A stretch of DNA of 10,488 nucleotides from Methanosarcinales archaeon (GTDB lineage: Archaea; Halobacteriota; Methanosarcinia; Methanosarcinales; Methanogasteraceae). Of this stretch, positions 1 to 6,939 are shown piece after piece; positions within the stretch are counted from its first letter, which is position 1, and each line of letters starts with the position of its first letter. The position numbers and the translations under genes were made by a program. Under the pieces are notes generated by a model, which worked only from the letters and a program-made list of their open reading frames with translations, was not told the DNA's origin and did not search any database. The stretch spans positions 1 to 10,488 of the forward strand of contig JAUWGA010000053.1 in assembly GCA_030606635.1 (NCBI GenBank), in the 5' to 3' direction.

Positions 1-897
1 TTCGGCAAGCAGACTGGTTTCGTGGATCTTCTGGCATCTCACAATGTGTTTAAGGCGGATCAGGAGGACCGTCTATGCTGGGTTCCGGAGGATGTCGAGA
101 TCAAGGACAAGGCAGATGTTGCGTACTTCACAGGATGTACAGCAGCATATCGGATGCAGCGGGTCGGTGTTGCAACGACAAGGGTTCTGCAGGCACTGGA
201 CATCCCGTTCACGATGCTCGGACCTGAGGAATGGTGCTGTGTCTCGGTTCTCGTAAGGACCGGGCAGCTCGAGCTTGCAGAGGAGTTTGTGAACCACAAC
301 GTGAACGCGATGATCGACAAGGGCGTCAAGACTGTGATCTATGCGTGCGCGGGATGCCACCGGACGAGTATCATCGACTGGCCCAAGTTCTACGAAGGTG
401 GGGATCTCCCGTTCGAGATTCTTGCAATCAGTGAGTACATGGACCGATTGCTGAATGATGGCACGCTCAGTGAGAGCGACTTTGAGTGGAAGCACCCGCT
501 GAAACAGCGAGTAACATTCCACGATTCCTGCCACACAGGAAGGCATGTCGGTGTATATGATGAACCGAGAAGAATTTACAACATGGTTCCAGGCATGGAC
601 TTTGTCGAGATGGCAAGAACGCGGGAACTGCAACGTTGCTGCGGCGCGGGCGGTGGCATCAAGGCAGGTGTCTCTGATCTGGCACTGAAGATGGCTCAGA
701 AGAGGGTCCAGGATGCCGAACTCGTGAATGCCGACATCATTACAAGCACATGCCCGTTCTGCAGGCGAAACATTATGGACGGCATGAACGCGATGGACAC
801 GAAGATGATCTTTAAGGATCAGCAGGAGATTCTTGCGGAAGCGATGGGACTCGATCTCACGCTGCCTGACAATCCGTACATAGACAAGCAGATGTAG
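1..897 (+). CDS. HdrD/DsrK-like Fe-S oxidoreductase with two CCG domains (5' partial)
   Basis: The frame is open from base 1, so the start lies upstream; the GTG at 22 is only an internal possibility. Numbering from that GTG (291 residues), two cysteine-rich CCG motifs are complete. The first is C39, C72-C73, C109-x2-C112. The second is C170, C206-C207, C244-x2-C247. The spacings (32/35 and 35/36 residues) match the family pattern C-x31-39-CC-x35-36-C-x2-C. In HdrB/HdrD and DsrK/HmeD these cysteines bind the noncubane [4Fe-4S] clusters that reduce a heterodisulfide or related disulfide. The usual N-terminal ferredoxin-like half is not visible and would lie outside the window. The CCGAGGG stretch at 206-212 is typical of the HdrD/DsrK branch. 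A role in CoM-S-S-CoB reduction is likely if the host is a methanogen or ANME archaeon, but GlpC-like or HmeD-like oxidoreductases cannot be excluded. A terminator-like hairpin follows directly, so this gene ends its transcript. Confidence 0.85.
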   Translation, partial: FGKQTGFVDLLASHNVFKADQEDRLCWVPEDVEIKDKADVAYFTGCTAAYRMQRVGVATTRVLQALDIPFTMLGPEEWCCVSVLVRTGQLELAEEFVNHNVNAMIDKGVKTVIYACAGCHRTSIIDWPKFYEGGDLPFEILAISEYMDRLLNDGTLSESDFEWKHPLKQRVTFHDSCHTGRHVGVYDEPRRIYNMVPGMDFVEMARTRELQRCCGAGGGIKAGVSDLALKMAQKRVQDAELVNADIITSTCPFCRRNIMDGMNAMDTKMIFKDQQEILAEAMGLDLTLPDNPYIDKQM

Positions 898-901
898 ATG
901 C

Positions 902-937
902 AATGGTTGATTTATTCAACCATTTCTATTTTTATTT
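902..937 (+). terminator. Hairpin plus T-rich tract after the HdrD-like gene
   Basis: A perfect 9-bp inverted repeat (AATGGTTGA at 902-910, TCAACCATT at 916-924) encloses a 5-base loop. It is followed by a T-rich stretch to 937. It starts five bases after the TAG stop at 895-897. The geometry is that of an intrinsic terminator; archaeal terminators rely mainly on the T-tract. The T-rich stretch could also serve as an AT-rich promoter element for the next gene. Confidence 0.6.
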
Positions 938-1002
938 CCATTGCGACATTGGGAAATAGACTTAAGTGTTATGGGCTAATTTATAACATCGAGGGATCGT
1001 CT
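938..1002 (+). promoter_or_regulatory. Putative promoter and leader of the universal stress protein pair
   Basis: This 65-base stretch lies between the hairpin and the ATG at 1003. It ends with GAGGGATC at 991-998, a good match to the archaeal Shine-Dalgarno GGAGGTGATC, and this decides the start at 1003. AT-rich candidate TATA elements are at 961-966 and 980-986. The second is too close to the ATG to leave room for the Shine-Dalgarno, so the first, or the T-rich tract before 938, is preferred. The exact promoter is unresolved. Confidence 0.4.
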
Positions 1003-1854
1003 ATGGTAAAATTTCAATTCCTGTTACCGGTTGATGGCTCTGATTATTCCAGAGTAGCAGTCAAACATGCCATACGGATGGCAGAGATGTACAACGCAGA
1101 GATTTCACCGATCTATGTGGTGGATACGAGAGCACACAAGGATGCGAAGGAGCTCGAGGAAGATACCGCGATCGGACAGGCACTGATCGATGATGTGCAG
1201 GATCAGTGCAAGAGTCGCGGGATCGGGGTACTCGAGGCAAGGGTGCTTACGGGATCGCCATTCAACGAGATCATCAAGGAACAGAAGAGGATCGATGCCA
1301 GTGTGATCATTCTTGGCGCTTATGGTGCGGAACGCACCGAGGGCGAAACGATCGGCAGCACCGCTGAGCGCGTGCTTCGCGGCGCACGGTGTCATGTGCT
1401 GCTGGTGCGGGACGAACTCGAGAACGATCAGTTCTACAGGAGTGTCCTGGTCCCGTCCGACGGTTCGATCGATGCCGGATATGCTGCGACATTCGCTGCA
1501 AGCGTCGCGCACAGGTATCATGCCGATCTGATGGCATGTTCCGTGATACGCACAGGCAGCGAGAAGGATATGCTGGAGGCGGGACGAACCACCGATGATG
1601 TGGTTGCACTCGGCAAATCCAAAGGCATCGAGACAAAGACCCTGATATGGGAAGGAAAACCCGCAGTCGAGATATTAAAAGCGGTCGGTGCCAAGAACAT
1701 CGATCTTGTGGTGATCGGCTACACCGGAAAGGGCAGAGTCTCCCGGTGGATACTCGGGAGCGTATCCGAGAAGGTCGCACGAACATCGCCGTGTTCGGTC
1801 TTTGTGGTGAAGAGTACCCGTGTTGAGCGGGTGTATACAGTCAAGGAGAATTAA
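1003..1854 (+). CDS. Universal stress protein, tandem UspA domains
   Basis: This 283-residue protein contains two UspA-fold domains, about residues 1-137 and 145-271. Each carries the ATP-binding signature G-x2-G-x9-G-[ST]: G105, G108, G118-S119 in domain 1 and G239, G242, G252-S253 in domain 2. Each domain also opens with the beta-1 Asp motif (VDGS at 10-13, SDGS at 152-155). Both sites therefore look able to bind nucleotide, and the protein would be a cytoplasmic pseudo-dimer. An upstream in-frame ATG at 898 would add 35 residues encoded across the hairpin and the Shine-Dalgarno; it is rejected in favour of 1003, which has GAGGGATC eight bases upstream. The next gene begins directly after this stop, so the two are co-translated paralogues. 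The physiological role of such proteins in archaea is poorly defined; stress or energy-state sensing is the family-level expectation. Confidence 0.9.
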   Translation: MVKFQFLLPVDGSDYSRVAVKHAIRMAEMYNAEISPIYVVDTRAHKDAKELEEDTAIGQALIDDVQDQCKSRGIGVLEARVLTGSPFNEIIKEQKRIDASVIILGAYGAERTEGETIGSTAERVLRGARCHVLLVRDELENDQFYRSVLVPSDGSIDAGYAATFAASVAHRYHADLMACSVIRTGSEKDMLEAGRTTDDVVALGKSKGIETKTLIWEGKPAVEILKAVGAKNIDLVVIGYTGKGRVSRWILGSVSEKVARTSPCSVFVVKSTRVERVYTVKEN

Positions 1855-2793
1855 ATGGCAAGATTTCAGTATCTGGTATCGGTTGACGGTTCGGTTCAGT
1901 CAGACGCCGCGGTGGTACATGCCGCACGGTTTACCGAGATATACGGCGCGGAACTGACGATCATCCATGTGGTGGACTCAAGCGTGTACAAGGACCCGGA
2001 TTTAGTCGAACGGATGGAAACGACCGGAGAGATGTATCTCGAACGGGCAAGGAAGACTGCAGAAGAGTATAGCGCGACCGTAAAATCGACAAAGGTGCTG
2101 GTTGGGTATCCGTTCGACGAAATCGTCAACGAAGCAGCCGAGATCGACGCCAGCGTGATCTTCATGGGCGCGACTGGAATATCGCATTCGGGACACATAG
2201 GCGCGGTCGCAAGCCGCGTACTGCACGGTGCGGAGTGCCATGTCATGCTGGTGCGGGGTGGCATACCAGAGGCAGGTTACGAAAACATCCTCATCCCCAC
2301 AGATGGCTCAAAGGATGCCGAGTATGCGGCACAATCAGGCCTTAGCATTGCAAAGAGGTTTAACGCGAAGGTCGCTGCATGTAATATCGTTGATACGAGC
2401 CGCATCGTTGAGGCGCGGGTGGTTACCGCTGGCGGTGTTGGCGCGGGCAGGCATTATGGCGATATCATAAAACTCCCGGAGTCGGCGATAAAGAAGATGC
2501 GGCAGCGCATGCTCGACGAATCCGCAAAGATTGCGGAGCGGGTGAAGGAGATTGCGGAATCGAAAGGAGTGGATGCAAGGATCGTTGTGCGCGACGGAAA
2601 ACCTGCACCTGAAATCCTAAAGATTGTGCGTGACGAGGACATCGACCTTGTGGTGATCGGGTATACCGGAAAGAAGACGATCTCGAAGTTATTGATCGGG
2701 AGCATCTCTGAGAAGGTTGTAGCCACTGCACCATGCTCGGTAATCATCGTCCGCGGCAGCAGGATGGAGCGGGTGATTCCTGTGCATGAATAG
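1855..2793 (+). CDS. Universal stress protein, tandem UspA domains, asymmetric ATP sites
   Basis: This is a 312-residue paralogue of the preceding gene with the same two-domain plan (about 1-135 and 142-301). The ATG abuts the previous TAA with no gap, and AAGGAG inside the end of the upstream gene (1843-1848) serves as its Shine-Dalgarno. Domain 2 has an intact G-x2-G-x9-GS signature (G269, G272, G282-S283). Domain 1 does not: after G105-x2-G108 only seven residues precede G116-A117, so the phosphate loop is two residues short and lacks the Ser/Thr. Domain 2 also carries a longer insertion (about 183-230), glycine-rich and then helical, than its neighbour has. I infer one working and one degenerate nucleotide site. 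Assignment to the USP family is secure; the function is only known at family level. Confidence 0.9.
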   Translation: MARFQYLVSVDGSVQSDAAVVHAARFTEIYGAELTIIHVVDSSVYKDPDLVERMETTGEMYLERARKTAEEYSATVKSTKVLVGYPFDEIVNEAAEIDASVIFMGATGISHSGHIGAVASRVLHGAECHVMLVRGGIPEAGYENILIPTDGSKDAEYAAQSGLSIAKRFNAKVAACNIVDTSRIVEARVVTAGGVGAGRHYGDIIKLPESAIKKMRQRMLDESAKIAERVKEIAESKGVDARIVVRDGKPAPEILKIVRDEDIDLVVIGYTGKKTISKLLIGSISEKVVATAPCSVIIVRGSRMERVIPVHE

Positions 2794-2807
2794 GGATATG
2801 GGACTTT

Positions 2808-2848
2808 CGTTTTAAAGACGGGTACAGTGGGGGTTTGACTGGTTAACC
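2808..2848 (+). promoter_or_regulatory. Putative TATA-type promoter of the AI-2E family transporter gene
   Basis: A TTTTAAAG element (about 2810-2817) lies 33 bases before the ATG at 2849, which would put transcription start around 2838-2841 and leave a leader of about ten bases. No convincing Shine-Dalgarno is present; the G-run at 2829-2833 is too far away. A 10-bp palindrome, TGGTTAACCA (2840-2849), overlaps the start codon and could be an operator or chance. Confidence 0.35.
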
Positions 2849-3913
2849 ATGGAATCAGACGGTGTATCGAAACTCATCGAACATAAATGGACGATAGCAA
2901 TCATAGCAGGAGTTTCGATCATTTTTTTGGCGATTGTTTACGCCGTACTACCGCTTATCGATGGTATCGTTCTCGGCGTGGTCTTTGCGTACGTTGGTCG
3001 GCCGATCAATAATAAATTATTAAAATACACGAGATTTGCCCCCTTCATCGCAACGGCATGTATCATCACCCCGATCATATTCATACTTGGCATGGGTGCG
3101 CTTGAAATATGGTACCAGATCAAATGGGTGGTTGAACACCATTCGGTGATCATGACATCGTTCATAGCCACGATAGAGGGGCTGGACCTCCCGGAATTCA
3201 TATATGCGGGGGGAGATATCTCGCAGATGCTCGAGAACCTCACAGCCTCTGCGATCGGGATCATCAGGCAGATCCCGGCAGTCGAGTACGCAGGGAAGCT
3301 CGTAATACTCATCATCAATTTCATAGTCTCGGTATTCGTCTGCTTCTTCCTGCTGCTGGATGGGGATCGGTTTGTGGCGCTTATCCGGGATTTGGTTCCG
3401 CAACCGAATATTGGGATCGTCGATGCATTCATCGAACATTCGGATCAGATACTCTCCGGGATATTCATAGGCAATCTGTATGTTGCGATCTTTGCCAGTA
3501 TGATCTCGTTATTCGTATTCTACTTCTTCGGGGTTCCAAGCATCCCCGCTATGGCATCGCTGATCTTCCTTGCCTCACTGATCCCGATATTCGCCGGCTG
3601 GATGATCCTTGGCCCGATCGCTGTTGGCAGATACTTCGAGTACGGGCTATGGGATGCCGTCATATTCTATGTCATAGCCGGGGCTGTGATCTATGGTCCG
3701 ACCGAACTGGTGCTACGCCCGTACATCGTCGGCGTGAAATCGTATACCCACCCGCTCCTGATGCTGCTGATGTTCATCGGCGGCGCGCTCGTTGCAGGTA
3801 TCGCAGGCTTCTTCATGGCGCCGGCGTTGATGGGCATTCTAATCGCTGCATACCGGACTTACGAGGATCTGAGACGCGGAAGGATCGAGACCTCCAACAT
3901 ACCGCAACAGTAA
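2849..3913 (+). CDS. AI-2E family transporter-like membrane protein (PF01594 type)
   Basis: This is a 354-residue polytopic membrane protein. Hydrophobic segments lie at about 13-32, 35-50, 66-87, 148-170, 202-227, 233-258, 268-285 and 302-334, with a long soluble loop between the third and fourth (about 90-147). This spacing is characteristic of the AI-2E/PerM family. Family-like landmarks are an AYVGRP-type turn after the second segment (47-52), FFLLLDGDRF at 166-175, and a C-terminal LRPYIVG...HPLL...GG block (289-312). Characterised relatives export autoinducer-2 or exchange Na+/H+, but archaeal members are mostly unstudied and the substrate cannot be inferred here. The length is close to the usual 340-370 residues. 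It follows the USP pair by 55 bases with its own likely promoter, so it may be expressed separately. Confidence 0.85.
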   Translation: MESDGVSKLIEHKWTIAIIAGVSIIFLAIVYAVLPLIDGIVLGVVFAYVGRPINNKLLKYTRFAPFIATACIITPIIFILGMGALEIWYQIKWVVEHHSVIMTSFIATIEGLDLPEFIYAGGDISQMLENLTASAIGIIRQIPAVEYAGKLVILIINFIVSVFVCFFLLLDGDRFVALIRDLVPQPNIGIVDAFIEHSDQILSGIFIGNLYVAIFASMISLFVFYFFGVPSIPAMASLIFLASLIPIFAGWMILGPIAVGRYFEYGLWDAVIFYVIAGAVIYGPTELVLRPYIVGVKSYTHPLLMLLMFIGGALVAGIAGFFMAPALMGILIAAYRTYEDLRRGRIETSNIPQQ

Positions 3914-3962
3914 ATCATATATCCTCCGAGTTGCAACTCTTCTACGGAGTTACATAAGGGAT
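3914..3962 (+). promoter_or_regulatory. Promoter/operator region ahead of the membrane protein-MoxR-VWA operon
   Basis: A CATATAT core at 3916-3922 is a good archaeal TATA candidate, with transcription start expected near 3945. Between the two lies a perfect 12-bp palindrome, GAGTTGCAACTC (3928-3939). It is nested in a looser repeat, CTCCG at 3924-3928 and CGGAG at 3945-3949. A palindrome between TATA box and start site is the classic position for an archaeal repressor. No T-run follows it, so a terminator role for the upstream gene is less likely. The Shine-Dalgarno of the next gene lies downstream at 3963-3970. Confidence 0.45.
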
Positions 3963-3970
3963 AAGGAGGT
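3963..3970 (+). promoter_or_regulatory. Strong Shine-Dalgarno selecting a TTG start
   Basis: AAGGAGGT is the strongest ribosome-binding site in the window and sits seven bases before the TTG at 3978. The first in-frame ATG codes for residue 22 of the protein, inside the first membrane helix, and lacks such a site, so TTG is the preferred start. Confidence 0.75.
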
Positions 3971-3977
3971 TATTACA

Positions 3978-5075
3978 TTGGGTAAACGATCATCTGCTAC
4001 TGGGAATGTTGCGCTACTTTGTGTTGTACTGATAGGAATCATGAACATCTACGTATCGCCGATCTATGGAGGGACGTCCGGATTCGTGGTACTATTCCTG
4101 CTGATGCTGATCACTGCGCTTGCCGTGCCCGTCGTACAGACGATTCCGAAACACGTGGTCAAGTTTGTTGCATACATCTTTCTCGGGTTTTCTGCATACT
4201 GGGCAGTGGGTGCCGCAACAGATCTTGCACATTCCACCGCTCTCTTTGAGTCATTCAAGTACATATCAGGGTCGTTCGGGTTCCTTCCCATAGCTATCTT
4301 TGCAATGGCGAATGCGATCGCCGTTCTTATTGCGATTGTAGACTCGCCGAGATACGGATATGGATTTGCATGGATGGGTTTCGTGCTCGTAGCGTATAAC
4401 ATCGCGCTGACCTCGAATCTGGACTTTGTCGGAGGAAGACCCGACATGCTGCTGCTGGTGCTCGTCCTCTCTTCACTGATACCGTCACTATGGTGTTACC
4501 TGCTCGCTGGCGCTGCAAGGAATCTCAAGTTTTCCGCGCTCAACCGATTCTATGCGACCGTGAAGGCGGGATTCCTGACGCTTGCAGTATTTATTCTGCT
4601 TGTCACGATCGTCACTATCAGCCAACACCAAAACATCGACAATTTTAGCGAAATAGGCGAATTTTTCTCGGTGTCGAGCGGCGATATTCTCAAGCTCTGC
4701 TGGTATTATCTCCTATCGCATGTCGCATTCGTCATGGTGGTCTTCTTTGCAAATAACCTGGTATTAAACGCGTTCGATATCGAAAAGGATATTACAGAGA
4801 CCGGAGATGCGGTATACCATAGAGCGGCAACAGAGGGCTACGAGGAAGACGAGGTGGAGGAAAAAAATCCTTATGCGTCGATCATAAAGGAGATGAAGAT
4901 GTTTCAGGATGAATTCAGGAAAGGGAATCGGAACAAATTAGTCTGCGTACAGAAAATCGGCAAATTCAAGAACGAACTGGATTTACTCGTTTCGAAGTAC
5001 GAATACGGCACGAAGGATGATGCAGAGAAAATTCTGTACCAGATAGAGAAGAACACAGAGTTTGCATTCAAATAA
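3978..5075 (+). CDS. Unrecognised eight-helix membrane protein with charged C-terminal tail
   Basis: I do not recognise the family of this 365-residue protein. Hydrophobic segments at about 10-27, 35-56, 60-80, 101-121, 129-147, 156-180, 195-214 and 238-262 suggest eight membrane helices. A hydrophilic tail follows from about 267 to 365. It starts acidic (EEDEVEE at 289-295) and continues as amphipathic, probably helical, lysine/glutamate-rich sequence. There is no obvious signal peptide, cofactor motif or catalytic pattern, and no DUF58-, DUF4129- or transglutaminase-like signature of the usual MoxR neighbours. The TTG start is supported by AAGGAGGT seven bases upstream. The gene ends exactly where the MoxR ATPase begins (TAA then ATG, no gap), so the two are translationally coupled. 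I infer it is the membrane platform or client of the ATPase, with the tail as the likely contact surface. Confidence 0.8.
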   Translation: MGKRSSATGNVALLCVVLIGIMNIYVSPIYGGTSGFVVLFLLMLITALAVPVVQTIPKHVVKFVAYIFLGFSAYWAVGAATDLAHSTALFESFKYISGSFGFLPIAIFAMANAIAVLIAIVDSPRYGYGFAWMGFVLVAYNIALTSNLDFVGGRPDMLLLVLVLSSLIPSLWCYLLAGAARNLKFSALNRFYATVKAGFLTLAVFILLVTIVTISQHQNIDNFSEIGEFFSVSSGDILKLCWYYLLSHVAFVMVVFFANNLVLNAFDIEKDITETGDAVYHRAATEGYEEDEVEEKNPYASIIKEMKMFQDEFRKGNRNKLVCVQKIGKFKNELDLLVSKYEYGTKDDAEKILYQIEKNTEFAFK

Positions 5076-5951
5076 ATGCTGTCAACAGACGACTATCTCA
5101 AGATACTCGAAACCTGTCCGATCAGGGGGCATGACGACGCTATCCTGCGCGCGCTCAGGTACATCGATCTCGGCTATCCTGTCATGTTGCACGGTCCTCC
5201 GGGGAATGGAAAGACAACGATTGCAGAGCATCTTCTGACCTATCTCGGTGGTTCAAAAGACTCGTTCTATGAGATCGAGGGCACAGAGGGGATGAGCGAG
5301 TACCAGATCATAGGGGGCTTTCATCCGCTCTCGATGTCAGGCAATTCCGAACTTGCAGGGCGGTTCGTGTACAAACACGGCGTCGTTGCGCGTGCGATCT
5401 TCGAAAGGAAGAATCTCCTCATCGACGAGTTCACGCGCGCCCCGAGTTCCGCATATTCAGGTCTCTTTCTGCTGCTGTCGCTTGGAACGCTGCCGCTCGA
5501 ATACGAGGAGAAGACCCTCGAAAAACCAGACGGCTGGATACTGATCGCGACCGCCAATTTCGGAGACGAGGGCACGTACCGGCTCAGCAATGCGCTGAAG
5601 CGGAGGTTCGTGCCGATAGACGTCGGCTATCCGAGCAACTCTACCGAGCGGTCACTACTCACCTCGATCGCGCCTAACCTCGACGAAAAGGTGGTGGATG
5701 CCATACTTTTGTTTGCACAGGAGACCAGAGCGATCTGGAAGAAGGATCGCGGACTTCCGCAGGGGCTGTCTACCGATGGCGTCATCAAGATGGCAAGGTA
5801 CTGCGAACTCTCGATGAAACAGGGCTCGGATCGTGTCAGCACATTCATTGATGCCGCATTCCATCAGGGCGCGATCATCGCGGACGAGACCGATCCGCAT
5901 TCCCTGCAAAGAGTCCATGAACTGGCGATCTCGATCAAGGATACGTTTTGA
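5076..5951 (+). CDS. MoxR-type AAA+ ATPase
   Basis: This is a 291-residue AAA+ ATPase. Walker A is GPPGNGKT at 40-47 and Walker B is LLIDE at 114-118. A sensor-1 ATAN lies at 158-161. An arginine-finger segment, LSNALKRRF, is at 170-178 and resembles the S-x-A-x2-RRF motif of MoxR proteins. After the Walker B comes the typical block in which a small loss of length and 'GTLPLEYEEKT' (137-147) replace the usual MoxR 'G.vtv....' hairpin; the C-terminal lid helices run from about 185 to 291. MoxR ATPases form hexamers and work with VWA-domain partners to assemble or activate protein complexes. The VWA-like gene begins six bases downstream, which fits this. No strong Shine-Dalgarno precedes its ATG, so translation probably depends on coupling to the upstream gene. 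The MoxR subfamily is not assigned. Confidence 0.9.
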   Translation: MLSTDDYLKILETCPIRGHDDAILRALRYIDLGYPVMLHGPPGNGKTTIAEHLLTYLGGSKDSFYEIEGTEGMSEYQIIGGFHPLSMSGNSELAGRFVYKHGVVARAIFERKNLLIDEFTRAPSSAYSGLFLLLSLGTLPLEYEEKTLEKPDGWILIATANFGDEGTYRLSNALKRRFVPIDVGYPSNSTERSLLTSIAPNLDEKVVDAILLFAQETRAIWKKDRGLPQGLSTDGVIKMARYCELSMKQGSDRVSTFIDAAFHQGAIIADETDPHSLQRVHELAISIKDTF

Positions 5952-5957
5952 GGTATC

Positions 5958-6848
5958 ATGGACATCGTCGCTGATACGACATCGTACTGTGCACAATTCC
6001 TGAATAGCAAGAGTCCCGGGGTTTACAGGAGAATAATCGAAAATTGCAGGGACATCGGCAGGGATGCGCTTAAGAGGGACTATTATGTTCCTCCAACGCT
6101 TAAGAAAATGGAGTATAAGCAGTACAACGGTGCCGGGATCATTGCTATCAACAGGACGCAGCAGGAGTTCTGCGCACGCGGGCGGCGGATGGATGCGGTC
6201 ATCGGAAAGGAACGTGTGATGAGTGCGCCGGATCTGCATCTGGCAGTCCTCGTCGACAATTCGGATCAGATGACCGCGTGGGCGCGATCAGTGATGCTTG
6301 GGCGAAAGATCCCCGAGGAGCGCGCGCCGCTGACGCTTGCAAAGATCGCAACGATCGCTCTCTTTGAGGAGATCCGCGATGCGCAGACCAGATCGCTCAT
6401 CACGTTCGGATCCGGTGTCGATACTTACGATCACATCGATTACAAACGGCTGCTTGCTGAAAACGGGTCAGGATGCTGCAGACTCGATCTTGCGCTTGCA
6501 GAGTTGCTCCGTATGGGGTGGGATATCAGAAAGGGCGAGCGGCAACTGATCATTCTCTCAAGCATGCCTCCTGATACTGGCACTGGCGTCCTGCTCGATG
6601 AGATCGGCGTACAGGAGGCGAGTCTGATATATATGCGGCGGATGACCAAGAACGGCGTGCGGATTCTGTATCTGCCGATCTTCACACAGATGGAACTGGT
6701 CGATACGAAGATCGGGGTATGCAGCAGCAGGAACTTTGCCCAGCGCATCCACAAACTCGGAATCGCGGTCTCGCTCATTGGGCGGAGCGACACGTTCGTA
6801 CATGCGATGCGCGTCGGTATCAAGCAGATGCTAAAGAGCGTGGTCTGA
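5958..6848 (+). CDS. VWA-like protein with degenerate MIDAS (MoxR partner)
   Basis: This 296-residue protein is placed next to a MoxR ATPase with a six-base gap. Its Shine-Dalgarno, GAGGT at 5950-5954, overlaps the ATPase stop codon. The fold reads as von Willebrand factor A: a hydrophobic strand LAVLVD (95-100) followed by NSDQM, a second element ITFGSGVD (148-155), a helix after GCCRLDLALAELL (172-184), and a strand LIILSSMPPD (197-206). The canonical metal-ion-dependent adhesion site is D-x-S-x-S, a distant Thr, then a Asp in T-D-G. Here it reads D100-N-S102-D-Q104, the Thr position appears to be C174/R175, and TDG is replaced by SSM (201-203). Metal binding is therefore doubtful. The first 90 residues form an N-terminal region without a motif I know. 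I infer an adaptor for the ATPase that binds its partner without canonical metal coordination. Confidence 0.75.
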   Translation: MDIVADTTSYCAQFLNSKSPGVYRRIIENCRDIGRDALKRDYYVPPTLKKMEYKQYNGAGIIAINRTQQEFCARGRRMDAVIGKERVMSAPDLHLAVLVDNSDQMTAWARSVMLGRKIPEERAPLTLAKIATIALFEEIRDAQTRSLITFGSGVDTYDHIDYKRLLAENGSGCCRLDLALAELLRMGWDIRKGERQLIILSSMPPDTGTGVLLDEIGVQEASLIYMRRMTKNGVRILYLPIFTQMELVDTKIGVCSSRNFAQRIHKLGIAVSLIGRSDTFVHAMRVGIKQMLKSVV

Positions 6849-6907
6849 TGAGTCTTCATATATGCGGCAGGGATGCAAGCCCAATCTTCTGGCATCTCCA
6901 GCAATAG

Positions 6908-6939
6908 GGTTTTTAAGTTCCAGAGCAATAATCAAACCG
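6908..6939 (+). promoter_or_regulatory. TATA-like element for a leaderless transcript of the 679-residue gene
   Basis: TTTTTAAG at 6910-6917 is centred about 26 bases before the ATG at 6940, the usual distance from TATA box to transcription start in archaea. No Shine-Dalgarno precedes the ATG. Both facts point to a leaderless mRNA starting at or next to 6940, and to a promoter separate from that of the operon upstream. The rest of the gap, 6849-6907, holds nothing else I can support. Confidence 0.5.

Noticed and set aside
26..40. A 15-base match (ATCTTCTGGCATCTC) between the start of the window and about 6885-6899
   Set aside because: Single short direct match in unrelated contexts, with no extension and no mobile-element features; most likely chance.
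73..903. Long minus-strand open frame opposite the HdrD-like gene
   Set aside because: It is a shadow of a strongly supported + strand gene; its product is Cys/His/Arg-rich without any family pattern.
898..1002. N-terminal extension of the first universal stress protein from an ATG at 898
   Set aside because: It would translate the terminator-like hairpin and the Shine-Dalgarno; the canonical USP start (VKFQFLLPVDGS) begins at 1003 with a good ribosome-binding site.
6848..6907. Nineteen-codon frame overlapping the VWA stop (TGATGA)
   Set aside because: Too short, no Shine-Dalgarno at the right distance, and it ends just before the promoter of the next gene.
6862..6939. Upstream ATG extending the 679-residue protein by 26 residues
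   Set aside because: No ribosome-binding site, it contains the TATA-like element, and the added residues precede an otherwise normal N-terminal membrane anchor.
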